From: Turnera subulata | Lineage: Eukaryota > Streptophyta > Magnoliopsida > Malpighiales > Passifloraceae | Assembly: GCA_028386065.3 (NCBI GenBank) | Contig: JAKUCV010002857.1 | Location: 34,950-98,949, forward strand | Length of the DNA: 64,000 nt | Reading direction: 5' to 3' | In this document: piece by piece, positions 50,096-63,363 of the stretch | Layout: the number at the start of each line of letters is the position of its first letter | Numbering within the stretch: the stretch's first letter is position 1 | Translations under genes and position numbers: made by a program | The notes under the pieces: model-generated | Seen by the model: only the letters and a program-made list of their open reading frames with translations | What the model was told of the DNA's origin: nothing | The model's database searches: none

Positions 50096-51638
50096 TGTGA
50101 ATACCCAACCCAAAATCATTTGGGCCTATTCATCTAATCCTTTCACCTTCTTCCTCGGGTCAATCCCAAGACATTAGAGTCGCCACCCAAGTTTTATTAA
50201 GGACAAAACTTGGGAAAAACCTTAGTGTGACTCCTTTAGGCTACATGGTCATGGCGAACCAAAGTCATGGGAACGGGGGTTCGTCACAGATGGGAAGGTA
50301 TTAGGCACCCATCCGTGTTTGGTCGAGACTATGTGCAATTGTAAAGTACAAGTGTGCCTGGTGCGAGTGTGCATGTGTGGAAAGTAAAGAGAAGGGGAGA
50401 ATAAGAAGATTTGGCTTGCATCCCATTGTAAAATCGAGACTACCTACGTACCCGAGTGATCGGGGTCAAAGCCACGTAGTTCTAAACATGGCACAAATCG
50501 ACCACTTACATCAGCAAAAGCATCAGCATATAATCAACAAAGATCAATCAAGAAAAGGTTTAGTGTTACCTCTTGTAGCCCTCCTCTAGCTCCTTACAAT
50601 GGGTTGAGTTCTTCACCCACCTTCTTGACTCCTCCTTGCTGGACTATTGCTAATGCCTCCCACGAAATTCCTCTAGAGTTTCTGCCTAAAGAATGTGTTT
50701 CTAGGCTTGGAGAAGTAGAGTTTCTCCAAGCACTCAAGGCTTATAGGTGTGTATGTGGAAAAAGTTTGTGATCCTTTAAAATGTGTGTGAGGGGTCCTAT
50801 TTATAGTGCTCTGGGAAGCCTGGGGGCTTGGACCTGCTTAATGGTGAAGATTATACCCGAAAATCTGGTCCAAAACCGCGTAGGATCGAATTAGAAAAAA
50901 AATTGGCAAAAATCAGAGATTCTGGGCACCTATGAACGCTGCTGCCGGCAGTCATGTGGGGATGGCCGCCAGCACCTGGCGGTCGTCGCGAGATGACCGC
51001 CGGTCACCCCGCGTGTCACCCTTTCTTTCCTTTTTCGACCTTCTATCACCCTAATTCAGCCCTGATTTGATCCTACAGCGTAATCAACCCCTAATCAACC
51101 CAGAATCACTCAATTACTTGATTGTCACTCCCCCTATATCATTCCATAACAGATTGATTACACCTTAATGCCTATTTCATACTAAATCATACCAAAAACA
51201 ACATTTCTACATAAATGATAATTTAGCTCTGATTTTCCACGAAAACCAGAGCTAAAATTATCCTGCAAGAAATGTGTTAATGGGCTGGGTAAACTTTGGA
51301 GAATTCATTTATTTGGACCCTTAAATCCATTCCTAACCCAAAAATAAATCATCTCAATATAATTGGGTTAAAAACAACTAAAAGAGCCCAAGCAATGAAA
51401 TGAAATGTATTTTAATGTAAATAAACCTTATTATATATTTTACCCTAAGATTAAATCTTCTCATTAATCCTAAGGTTTAGATGCACAAAGATTTAGATTA
51501 CCAAAATACATTAATTCTACTAAATTAAATTCTTATTATACCTTAACTCAAAATCAGATCATCTCACTAACCTCAAGTTAAGCATGTTTGGAATCTAGTT
51601 TTAGTAGAATATTCGTGGGTCAAATTTGGGTGTTCACA
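50096..51638 (-). mobile_element. Solo LTR O3, Tat/Ogre-like, inserted in O2
   Basis: TGTGAATACCC (50096) to GGTGTTCACA (51638), 1543 bp, with flanks GATAC (50091-50095) and GGTAC (51639-51643), a target duplication with one mismatch. TATA is on minus at 50806-50797. Sequence outside both ends belongs to the O2 interior. Confidence 0.82.
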
Positions 51639-52313
51639 GGTACTGTTGCAAGAAGGTACGATACTGGGGTTGATTCCCGGCTCTACGCATTAGTTTCTTA
51701 AAAATCATGCAAATATGTTATGCTGATGCCATCCTATGTTTGAATTTATGGAGTAAAAAAGGGCGGATACACAGGGTTTTTCTGGACAAAGATTATTTAA
51801 TTGATGGAAAACTTCTTGCAACTTGGGTTAGCGCTAATCTTGACTCATCAAAACCATGGAGATGACACTCTTTTTTTCTCTAACCACTAATGCCTGCATG
51901 AAATTCGAATCCACAATAACAAATCACGTATGACACACAAACACAAGCACATAAACACATGTACCAAGTATTGATTAATCATGCATGAGATGCTCAGGGT
52001 AGATGTTGGTTGGGGGCTAAAAGATCGTTGCTAAGGGATAACTTGGCCTACTCACATGTGATGTAGTGCGTTGCGTGAGGTCGCATGCCTATTAACCCCT
52101 ATCATTGCTAAACGGCGAGAAATAGGTTCGCTCTACCCGATAACCCCGTATGACGGTATGTAACGGACTAGGATCCCCCTACCCTTTTAAGGTAGAAGCT
52201 TCACACATAATTCATGAATGCACGACATGCATATGACAAAAAAAGAGGCATACAGTAATCAATGGTTGCACAAAATTTCTTGAACTCTCTAAGTCCCCAG
52301 CGGAGTCGCTAAC
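51639..52313 (-). mobile_element. O2 5' interior with primer-binding site
   Basis: On minus, immediately after the LTR, TTAGCGACTCCGCTGGGGAC (52312-52293) has the form of the Tat/Ogre-type PBS. The rest to 51639 is untranslated leader without an ORF. The tRNA identity was not determined. Confidence 0.7.
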
Positions 52314-53606
52314 TATGAGGACCCGTCCAAAAGTTAATTTATCCTTCACTACATCAAAGGAGTCGCCACCAGAATTTTATTAAGGAAAAAGTTCCGAGAA
52401 AAACCTTGACATCCATTACCTATAGCAACCGGTCGTAGCGTTCCAAAGATGTAGGAATCGAGGGTTCGTCACTTATGGGAAGCTGTTAGGCCACTATCTA
52501 TGTTGGGGCAAAATAGCGTGCAATTGAAGATCAAAGCATGCCTTATGCACAAAGAATAAACAAGAGAAAACAAAACGAAAATAAAAGGCAAAACAGAAAA
52601 TAAACACATAATTGAGCTTGAGATTCCACCACTAGAATCCACCTACGTACTCTGGTGAACGGGTTCAAAGCTCACGTAGTTCTTGCATGGCGTCACAACA
52701 CAACACAACAACACAACAACAACACAACAGCAATATCATGAAAACATAATAAAAAGAAAAGAAACACACAATTTAATTAGCTTGCATCCCGTTTTTCAAA
52801 CCGAGACTACCTACGTACCCGTGCGACCGGAGTCAAAGCCACGAAGTTCTAACATGGATTCACATAAAAATCAAAACATCATCATCAATAGCATCACAAC
52901 AACACACCATAGTAGCAAAAATCAATTTAAAAGGCTTAGGTTTCAGCTTCCGTTAGCTTTCTGCTTCTCAACAGAATCTTGGCACGACTTCAATTGAAAA
53001 ATGGTACTAAAAGAGACCGAATCAGCATCTAGCGTCAACATAGAAGTTGTAAATCTCTCTCTTAACTTTCCAGAAACACCAAGAACGCAACAATTCAATG
53101 TCTACAGCTCGAGATATCGCAATTTTCCCACGACTGTGGAGGGAAGAAAGCTCCTCTCGGGTTTGCACTCTTTTCTCCACCGATTTGCTCTGATTGGCCT
53201 CCTTCTTGTAATCCTCTTGCTACTAGGTTGTTTCTACTCCTCTGTACAAGATTTCTGTAGAATATCAGCTCCTCTAATGCCTCATATACTTAAAGAATAA
53301 AAATTTCTCCAAGCACTCTAAGCTTATGGGTGTGTAGAGAATAATTCTAATGTGTGTCAATTATGTGTAATAGGGGGTCTATTTATAGTGTTCAGGGGGT
53401 AAGAGGTCGTGGTATTAATCTAAGGGTCGAGATTGAACCTCTAAATCTGACGGTTGTGGACTAGGAATTGGAAAAAAAAAAGGAAAAAAGAAGATTGTGG
53501 AACTATTGACCATCATAGCCCCAGCGGTCCTGTCGTGACAACTGCCAAGGCCTGGCGGTCATCCCGCAAAGCCCACCAGTGGCGGGGGACTGCAATGGGC
53601 GAGTTA
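52314..53606 (-). mobile_element. 5' LTR of O2, truncated
   Basis: Aligns with 39226-40530 from TATGAGGACCC (terminal TG changed) through the TATA at 53388-53379 and the GCC-rich hairpin at 53520-53575, then diverges at about 53606. The last ~500 bp of the LTR, its promoter-distal 5' end, is missing. Confidence 0.78.
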
Positions 53607-54381
53607 TGCTCTCTTAAAGAGGACTGGTATGCAGCAGTCCTGCTGCTTGACCCTGAGGTGGTGTTTGGAGATATATCTGGAGCTACACACCATGGAGTTG
53701 GGTGTTCTTGGTGGATATGAAAAGCTAAGAGGCAGGACTATAACTCTTATATAGAGGCCCGTAGCTGGTTCTGCCTTTAAGGGCTTTGTATTGCGGGTTG
53801 AAGTCGCTGCTAGTGTAGGGTAGTTTCTGCCCAATTTGGGGAAAGATAAGTGTTATGGATTTGAGTTGTGTTTCACAAGCTATGGTTGTTGTGAACTCAT
53901 TATCTTCTGCATTTATGTGTGTGTAACAGGTACTAAGGTTCAGGACAGCCAATGGTTCCAAAGGAAGGGAATTGGCCTAGGGATGCCTAGGTGATGGTAA
54001 GTAAATTGGTTCATGCGGGTAGTGATTGCTAGTGCATCATTGTTGGGCAGAAGGCCATTTGTATGCATACCTTATGTCATTGTCTGTGGAATTGACATGT
54101 TGGTTACTCCTGACCATTGTTAGTTAATTAGATATTGATGCCTAAATATGGTTAGTGGGTCTCTGTTGGTTAATTGTGCATAATTGATATGCATTGGTGG
54201 CTTGCTAGTGCGCGATGTTTGTGTTGTGTGCTTGTGGTATTTGTGATTGTGGTACCACTCGCCAGTTGGTTGAGGTGCACGAGGCAGTGCTTGCGAGGCT
54301 TGCACATACCATGAGATAAGATGGTGGGAACTTGCATAACCCTTGTGAGCCACGAGATATTGGCACTGGATGCCAAATATA
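53607..54381 (+). mobile_element. Partial LTR-like repeat, left piece
   Basis: Non-coding. It resembles parts of 23442-25219 in inverted orientation (GTGTAGGGTAGTTTCTGCCC and the following TGTGTTTCACAAGC stretch). It continues at 62379-62573 after the nested 8-kb element. Both outer ends are truncated. Confidence 0.5.
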
Positions 54382-57300
54382 TGTAACGCCCCGATTTTTG
54401 TTAATTGATTTTTACGGAATTTCAATTTTCGGTATTTAATTTCCATCTTTACCCTTGCGGAATTTTCGGGAATCTTTGGTTAAGAAATAATATTTATAAT
54501 TAATTTATTCTCTTTGAAAATATTATTTTTACTTTTGGAATTTACCCTTATCCGGGTTGTTTAGGAACAATTGGAGTTCCGGGGAAGAATATGGAGTTTA
54601 TCATAGTTCCACTCAAAACTACGTCGTTTTGGATTAAAGTAATGGAAAAAAAAAACAAAATAAAAACCTAATCCTATGCCCGCGCTGACCAGGGGAGTTG
54701 ACCGCGCCTTAGACCAAAACGACATCGTTTTGGTCAAGGCCGGCCAACCCTAACCCTTCTCCTCTTCTTTTTTTTTCCTTCTCTCTCTTCCCTCTTCTCT
54801 GACTTCCCGGATTACCCTCCCATGAAATCCTCTCTCCCGATTCGTGGCATTAATCGGTTGTTTCCGATTTATTCCTCTCTTAGTCTCTCTTTCTTTCCTT
54901 TTGTTCATTTCTTCTTCTTCTCTGTTTCTCTCTCGCTTTATCTTCCATTTCCTTCCTCCTTCGTGGAGCCGCTGCCACCATGGAAGGGCGGGGCTATTGC
55001 TCATGGCTTCAATCGAAGGCAGGGGCTTAGGAGTCCGGTGCAGGACTGGTGCGACTCAACCCGGCCTTGGACGCGACGAGGAGCCGCCGCCGCCGAGACG
55101 AGGTCGCCGTTGCCATTACTCGGAGGAGTCCAAGAAGAGGTCCAGGGCTGCCACCTTCATCGTGTTGTTGGTAAGCCTCGTTGCCTCTTTGTTTCTGTAT
55201 TTCTTTCCTCTATGTGCGTCTTGTGTGTTGATGTTGGTTGTTTGTTGATGGTGGTGTGTTCATGGTTGCTATGCAGTGGTTGTCGGATATGGCTGCGTTC
55301 GTGGATGGTGGCAAGCGTGTGTGGTCTGTTGTCGGGGTTGTTGTTTTGGCTGATGGCAGAATTGGTGGTGGCGAATGGTGTTGGTGTTGTTCTTGTGGGG
55401 TTGTTCACGCACAGTGAGGTTGCGGGTTTGGGGCTCGGAAGTTGCTGCTGATCTGGTTTTGGACAACGGGTTTCCGGTAAGGATTTTGATCCTCCATTCC
55501 TTTCCAGTTCGTGTCTGGTTTCTGTGTGGATTGATTGCGTGTTGGATTCTGTGATGGTCAGTTTCCATTGTGCAGTGGTTTTGAATATGCGATTTGCCTA
55601 TCTCGTGGTCACGAGTTAATTATTTAACTATAAAACATGTAGCTATATAACTTGTCTAGACTGGTTATAAATACATGGATTTTGTCTTGGCATGCACTCT
55701 GTATTAAATTGTTAGACTTTGAAATGGAGTTTGACTCAAGTTGCACCAACTGGATAGTATTGATGGTAGTAAAAATAGATTCATCGATATATACACTAAA
55801 CTTGATATTAATTTAATTGATACTTGGCTGTCAGGCTGTCATAATGGTTAGCGTTGTGGAACTCAAATCTATTAAATCGGCAGATTAGATCCTAAAGTAA
55901 TTTTGTCATGGTTTTGTTTTAGAAGTTTATTAAAGAGCTTTCACAAGAATAATACAATTTTTTGTTTGTGATCAAGTGGGTAATTTGAGTAGTGATGTAT
56001 CTTAGTACCAAGTGTAGCGTAGTGCATACATGGGTGCCATATATATGAATATATATAGATATATAAAAAACTTTTATCACATAGGCCGTATGGCTAACTT
56101 TAATTTTAATTTCGGTTACCAGGCCGTAGCGTGTATACCTGACTCTTCATTTTTTTGACAGAATATACCTGACTCATTATTGAACTTAGTTAATTGATTT
56201 CTAAAATGGCTGTCAAACGTCAACGAATTTTATAAACTTAATTGGGCCTAGATCTTCATCCTTTTTATATAATGTGTTGGGTTCGGGGTTATTGCTGACA
56301 AACCTGATGTAGTTAAACACCTGACATGTACACACTTCATGTCATCTTTGTTATGCATTATATGTGATGGTATCTGGTACCAATATAGGATCAAACGTGG
56401 ACGAAGCAGGACTAGGTGTTGCTTTCAAGACAATTGATATGGCCCAAGTGAGGACATATAAACCTCTGTATGCATTACAGCCTATAATACTCGGTCAATA
56501 TACATGGTAATTATGGATTGGCATTGAATGCTATATGCGTGTCTGCTTGTTGTGTTGATGTGCTTGTTTGCACCTTGTAACTTAATGATGATATCTTTAA
56601 TGCGCTATGCCCGTTTACGTGTATTGTGTTCCTATGTGATATGATATGCTAGTTGAGCATGATTTTGTTTATTATGAGATGTAACATGTGATATGATTTT
56701 TGTGGTCTGTGTGATGTACTGTGGGCCGGGAGCCCGGTTTCCTGATTAAGCGGATAATTCACACAACCATGGTAAATCATAACTTATGGCACACATGACT
56801 CTTAAGCATAAACAAGAATAACAAATAATAAGAATACTACTGTGGGGCTATTGACCGGTTGGTTCGAGCGGGAAGTGATACCCTTCGGGATTGCAAGTGG
56901 GATAGCATGGTATATGCGGTTTAGCATATGGGTCTATGATGACCGATTCTGCCTCCCTCTTTCTCTCTCCCCTTTTCTACCTCCCTCTTTCTCTCTGTCT
57001 ATCTCTCTCTCTCACTGATTGTATTGGGCCTTGCTCTGACTATATTGGGCTTATGCCCTGGTTGTCTCACGAGACGGGACCGAGCTCGACGCACACAGTA
57101 GAGGGCTCTAATAAAAATATTCAACCCTATTAACAATAAAGTTCAACGATAATAAGAAGATCAAAGACAAGTGATGGTTTGGTCTGATTACGACTTATGT
57201 TGTGCATTGACTTGTTTGTGTACTGTGGTTGCTATTGCCTGATGGCGGTGTATTAATGGTTGATTTGTATTTGTATACTCTGGTTTATTTGTTTGCGGTG

Positions 57301-57594
57301 AGACAGTGGTTGGTCTCACCCCCTCACAGTCTTTCCACAGGTTAACTGTTCGATGAGCAGTGGTGTGTATCAGCAGGTGGCGGTGCTTTCCTCTTCGGGT
57401 CGGATTCATAGAGCACATTGTATACATGTTATTGTATGTGTTTGTCTTCCGCTGCATACTCGATTATAATATAATATATTGCATAATAAAATGATGTTTA
57501 TCATGTTTATATCATATCCAGGGTGGAAGGCAAATTTGGTCATTTCACATGTTATAATTAATTTAATTGGATATTTTGGGATACGGGCATTTCA
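54382..57594 (+). repeat. 5' LTR (3213 bp)
   Basis: Begins TGTAACGCCCCGATTTTTGT and ends GATACGGGCATTTCA. It contains an AACGACATCGTT palindrome (54712-54735, one mismatch) and a long pyrimidine-rich tract (54750-54960). Confidence 0.92.
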
Positions 57595-59109
57595 TGTTGG
57601 TAGCGGAGCAGGCTTTAGATCCTTGGGGATGTGTTAATATGTTTCGTGCTTTCATAAGCGTAAGTCGGCTCCTCTTTGAGTCGTGTAATGCATGGTCATA
57701 TGCATTCATATAGTGAGTCTTCCTATGAATCCGGTGGAGGACATGCACCTGCTGGGGTCGGAGCGACCCGATATTGTCGTTGAAATGACATCCTTACCTT
57801 TGTAGACTCTTGACTCTTTGCTTGTACTTCTTGTCTGTGTGGAACTGGCCAATACCAGTAAGAACCATCAGTTTGCTTTTGGATGTTACATCTGTTAAGA
57901 GATGATCTGATATGATGCTTATGGATATGATTCTTACAATCTTGGTGATCATGTTATTTGTGGTCTGATTACTTGAGCTCGAGGATTTGAATTTGCTTGC
58001 GGAATTATTATATGGATTAAATCTTGTTCTGAATTCGAGATGATAACTTCTTGAATTAATTGGAGGTTGATCTGAAGGTTTATTTGGGGAGATGTCTTTT
58101 AATGCTACTTGAGGTACTTAACCTTGTTGGGATTAGAAATATTAATTGTGGTTGTGATTAAAAAGTTTTAATCATGAAATTTTGCGGAGGTTATAGTTCA
58201 TGTGCTAGATGAGGATGCTGATAGTATGTTACATTGAGGTTGATTTTGAGGTTTGACTTTTAACGGTGATGTAATTGGAAGTTTTGATTATACTACTCTT
58301 GTTGAGGTTTAGGTTCACTGATCTCTTGTGGATATTGATAATGTTTGGGTCATAAGGCTAGATTTATGAGCTTGTCTTGGACGATGTGAGTTCAATATTT
58401 GGAGTATGATAGGTTAAGTGTTGGAATGAACTTGTAATATTTGGGTTCTTTATCAAAAGTATTGTGATAATCGTGGTAATTATGGTTTGAGTGATAGATT
58501 CATGAGTATGAGTCATGAAAAGATGTTTGGGTCTTGAGGAATCCAAGTTATAGAGGTATAATTATGATATTCTGGTAATGATCGGGTTCTAGTGCCTAAG
58601 GTATATTCCGGGAATTTTATACTATTTTGGTTGAATTGGTATGTGGAAAAGGAAATACTTGAGGTTCGAAACATAAGATAGATTATGGATTTTTGGTCTT
58701 GAGGTATTCACAATGGGAATGCTGATCTTGTTACTTAGGTAACAACTTGGGGTTCTGTGTTAGAGGATATGTGTAATGGGTTAAAAGATTGGATATATTT
58801 GGTTGATTGATGATAAATGAAACGGTTTATAGATTTTGGTAATAATAATGTTGATTATGATTGGACATGATTCTTTGGTTAGAGCTTTGATCTTATGTTC
58901 TGTTGATCATGGTTGACTAAAGTCAATGATTGACTTGGTACATTGGAGTTATTACTTGGAAATGTGATTGATGGACATGATGGTTCTACTTGGTGGTTTT
59001 GGCTAACGGTGTTTTGATATCGGGTGACACCGTTGTGTCAGTTAACCACTTCGTGGCTTGATTTGTTCTGTAAATTTCGAGGACAAAATTTTGTTAAGTG
59101 GGGTAGAAC
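57595..59109 (+). other. Interior of the 8-kb element: PBS, gag start, PPT, no domains
   Basis: After the PBS, an ATG at 57725 opens MNPVEDMHLLGSERPDIVV and stops at TAG 57803. From there to the PPT (about 59095) no ORF of note exists on the sense strand. Antisense ORFs of about 60 codons are unremarkable. Confidence 0.8.
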
Positions 59110-60808
59110 TGTAACGTCCCGATTTTTGTTAATTAATTTTTAAGGAATTTTTAAAATTTTCGGTATTTAATTTCCATCTTTACCCTTGCGGAATTTCCGG
59201 GAATCTTTGGTTAAGAAATTATTGTTATAATTAATTTATTCTCTTTGAAAATATTATTTTTACTTTTGGAATTTACTCTTATTTGGGTTGTTTGGGAACA
59301 ATTGGAGTTCCGAGGTGGAATATGGAGTTTATCGTAGTTCCACTCAAAACTACGTCGTTTTGGATTAAAGTAAGGGGAAAAAAAAACAAAATTAAAACCT
59401 AATCCTATGCCCGCGCTGACCAGGGGAGTTGACCGCGCCTTAGACCAAAACGACGTCGTTTTGGTCAAGGTCGGCCAACCCTAACCCTTCTCCTCTTCTT
59501 TTTTTTCTTCTTTCTCTTCCCTCTCCTCTCTTTTCCGCCGCTGTTGCTCTCTCTCCCACGACTTCCCGGATTTCTCTCCCACGAAATCCTCTCTCCCAAT
59601 TCACGGCATTAATCGGTTGTTTCTGATTTTCTTCCTCTCTTAGTCTCTCTTTCTTTCCTTTTGTTCATTTCTTCTTCATCTCTGTTTCTCTCTCGCTTTA
59701 TCTTCCATTTCCTTCCTCCTTCGTGGAGCCGCAGCCACCATGGAAGGGCGGGGCTACTGCTCATGGCTTCAATCGAAGGCAGGGGCTTAGGAGTCCGGTG
59801 CAGGACGGGTGCGTCTCAACCCGGGCTTAGACGCGACGAGGAGCCGCCGCTGCCGAGACGAGGTCGCCGTTGCCATTAGTCAGAGGAGTCCAAGAAGAGG
59901 TCCAGGGCTGCCACCTTCTTTGTGTTGTTGGTAAGCCTTGTTGCCTCTTTGTTTCTGTATTTCTTTCCTCTATGTGTGTCTTGTGTGTTGATGGTGGCGT
60001 GTTCGTGGTTGCTACGCGGTGGTTGTCGGATATGGCTGGGTTTGTGGATGGTGGCAAGCGTGTGTGGTCTGTTGTCGGGGTTGTTGGTTCAGCTGATGGC
60101 AGAATTGGTGGCGGCGAATGGTGTTGGTGTTGTTCTTGTGGGGTTGTTCATGCGCAGTGAGGTTGCAGGTTTGGGGCTCGGAAGTTGCTGCTGAAGTGGT
60201 TTTGGACAGCGGGTTTCCGGTAAGGATTTTGATCCACCATTCCTTTCCAGTTCGTGTCTGGTTTTCTGTGTGGATTGATGCGTGTTGGATTCTGTGATGG
60301 TCAGTTTCCATTGTGCAGTAGTTTTGAATATGCGATTTGCCTATCTCGTGGTCACGAGTTAGTTATTTAACTATAAAACATGTAGCTATATAACTTGTCT
60401 AGACTGGTTATAAATACATGGATTTTGTCTTGGCATGCACTCTGTATTAAAATGTTAGAAAACAATACTAGTGAACTTTGAAATGGAGTTTGACTCAAGT
60501 TGCACCAACTGGATAGTATTGATGATAGTAAAAATAGAATCATCTACACATACACTAAACTTGATATGAATTTAATTGATACTTGGCTGTCAGGTTGTCA
60601 TAATGGTTAGTGTTGTGGAACCTCAAATCTATTAAATCGACAGATTAGATTCTAAAGTAATTTTGTCATGGTTTTCTTTTAGAAGTTTATTAAAGAGCTT
60701 TCACAAGAATAATACAACTTTTTGTTTGTGATCAAGTGGGTAATTTGAGTAATGATATATCTTAGTACCAAGTGTAGCGTAGTGCACACATGGGTGTCAT
60801 ATATATGA

Positions 60809-60839
<31 letters not shown>

Positions 60840-62378
60840 TCTTTTATCACATAGGCCATATGGTTAACTTTATTTTTTATTTCGGTTACCAGGCCGTAGC
60901 GTGTCTACCTGACTCTTCATTTTTTTTGATAGAATATACCTGACTCTTCATTGAACTTAGTTAATTGATTCCTAAAATGGTTGTCAGACGTCAACAAATT
61001 TTATAAAATTAATTGGGCCTAGATCTTCATCCTTTTTATATAATGTGTTGGGTTCGGGGTTATTGCTGACAAACCTGATGTAGTTAAACACCTGACATGT
61101 ACGCACTTTATGTCTTCTTTGTTATGCATTATATGTGATGGTATCTGGTACCAATATAGGATCAAATGTGGACGAGGCAGGACTAGGTGTTGCTTTCAAG
61201 ACAATTGAGATGGCCCAGGTGAGGACATATAAACCTCTGTATGCATTACTGCCTACAATACTCGGTCAATATACATGGTAATTATGGATTGGCATTGAAT
61301 GCTATATGCGTGTCTGCTTGTTGTGTTGATGTGCTTGTTTGCACCTTGTAACTTAATGATGATATCTTTAATGCGCTATGCTCGTTTACGTGTATTGTGT
61401 TCCTGTGTGATATGATATGCTAGTTGAGCATGATTTTGTTTGTTATGAGATGTAACATGTGATATGATTTTTGTGGTCTGTGTGATTTACTGTGGCCGGG
61501 AGCCCGAATTCCTTATTAAGCGGATAATTCACACAACCATGGTAAATCATAACTTATGGCACACATGACTCTTAAGCCTAGACAAGAATAACAAATAATA
61601 AGAATACTACTGTGGGGCTGTTGACCGGTTGGTTCGAGCGGGAAGTGATACCCCTCGGGATTGCATGCGGGATACCATGGTGTATGCGGTTTAGCATAAG
61701 GGTCTTTGATGACTGGTTCTACCTCCCTCTTTCTATCTCCCCCTTTCAACCTCCCTCTTTCTCTCTATCTATCTCTCTCTCTCACTGATTGTATTGGGCC
61801 TTGCCCTGACTATATTGGGCTTATACCCTAGTTGTCTCATGAGATGGGACCGAGCTCGACGTACACAGTAGAGGGCCCTAATAAAAAATATTCAACCCTA
61901 ATAACAATAAAGTTCAACGATAATAAGAAGATCAAAGACAAGTGATGGTTTGGTCTGATTACGACTTATGTTGTGCATTGACTTGTTTGTGTACTGTGGT
62001 TGCTATTTCCGGATGCCGGTGTATTTGTGGTTGATTTGTATTTGTATACTCTGGTTTATTTGTTTGCGGTGAGACAGTGGTTGGTCTCACCCCCTCACAG
62101 TCTTTACACAGGTTAACTGTTCGATGAGCAGTGGTGTGTATCAGCTAGTGGCGGTGCTTTCCTCTTCGGGTCGGATCCATAGAGTACAATGTATACATGT
62201 TATTGTATGTGTTTGTCTTCTGCTGCATACTCGATTATAATATAATGTATTGTATAATATATTGCATAATAAAATGATGTTTATCATGTTTATATCGTAT
62301 CCCGGGGTGGAAGGGAAATTTGGTCATTTCACATGTTATAATTATTTTAATTGGATATTTTGGGATACAGGCGTTTCA
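59110..62378 (+). repeat. 3' LTR (3269 bp)
   Basis: Partner of 54382-57594. Differences include small indels and an AT microsatellite at 60809-60835 that is shorter in the other LTR. The 24-bp palindrome at 59443-59466 is perfect here. Confidence 0.92.
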
Positions 62379-62573
62379 GTATAGGTTGTTGAACCTTGCG
62401 GAGGATATTACCTGCTTGGTTTGTTAAGGTGTGACACGATGTCTGCCGGGAGCTATGTGAGGTTTGGTAGCAAGTCACGTGCACTTCCCGTGACTTCTCT
62501 GTTATGCCTCGTACGTGGGGCTATGCTACCAAACTACATAGGCTGCCTTGGGGCGCATCATACTGTTAGAACT
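62379..62573 (+). mobile_element. Partial LTR-like repeat, right piece
   Basis: Contains AAGTCACGTGCACTTCCCGT and TTATGCCTCGTACGTGGGGC, matching the reverse complement of about 23770-23830. It is cut on the right by the next LTR at 62574. Confidence 0.55.
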
Positions 62574-62847
62574 CATGCCTCCTTGTCTCATTTCAGGGTT
62601 TTGATATTGACAAACCAAGCATGACTCATTTGATGACAACCTTGAAGTAAAGAGAAATCAATCAAAGAGCAAAAGTCTAAAGAGAAAAGAGCACAAAAAT
62701 TGAAGTAACAAGCAAGAAGAGTTAGGAATACAAATTGTACAAGGATAAAATAGTCAATTCCTCTGAGACATTGGCTCAAAACAAAATCAAATTTTACTCA
62801 TGCATTCAATAGCATCTTTTCAATCATGAAATATTTTTTGAGCAATG

Positions 62848-63363
62848 AACATCGATGTTCTGGTTTTAGACATCAATGTTCCTGCCTTCAAAGAATCTTT
62901 CAAAAACAAGCAGTAGCTCAGAACATCAATGTTGGAATCCCAAACATCGATGTTCTCATGACCGTTGCACTTGAAAATATTTTGCAACAGCAAAACATCG
63001 ATGTCCAAATTTGAGACATCGATGTTCCATCAATTGATGTCTTTAAATTGATTTTCGCCGAACCAAAAATGATTTTACAGAACCAAATGAACATCGATGT
63101 TTTTCAAGTAAACATCGATGTTCTTCAAGTACACATTGATGTTTCCATGATCATCAGCTTTAAAATGATTTTGCCGAACGAAATGAACATCGATGTTCAG
63201 TGAGTAAACATCGATGTTCTAGTGACCGTTGGACTCAATAATTCATATTTACTGGCAAAACATCGATGTTCCCTTTGGTAAACATCGATGTTCTCATGAC
63301 CGTTGGTCCAATAATTCAAATTTACTGGCCAAACATCGATGTTCTAAGCTTAAACATCGATAT
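62848..63363. repeat. ACATCGATGT palindrome array
   Basis: Eleven exact copies of the 10-bp perfect palindrome ACATCGATGT and four near copies, usually within (A/G)AACATCGATGTTC. Units often come as pairs 20-30 bp apart. Confidence 0.93.

Larger units (their letters stand above)
54382..62378 (+). mobile_element. 8-kb LTR element with 3.2-kb LTRs and non-coding interior
   Basis: LTRs are 54382-57594 and 59110-62378; the interior is 1515 bp. Flanks ATATA (54377-54381) and GTATA (62379-62383) match in four of five positions. A PBS-like TTGGTAGCGGAGC follows the 5' LTR at 57597. TCGAGGACAAAATTTTG and a PPT GTGGGGTAGAAC precede the 3' LTR. No gag-pol domain exists on either strand, so it is a non-autonomous (LARD-like or internally deleted) Ty3-type element. 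It shares its LTR family with the solo LTR at 42102-45298. Confidence 0.9.

Noticed and set aside
54822..55451. 209-codon ORF in the 5' LTR of the 8-kb element
   Set aside because: It lies wholly in an LTR, begins in a pyrimidine tract giving Ser/Phe/Leu runs, and the equivalent reading in the 3' LTR is interrupted.
62848..63363. CRISPR array
   Set aside because: Regular short repeats, but the unit is a 10-bp palindrome with irregular spacers in a plant LTR; no cas genes and wrong kind of organism.
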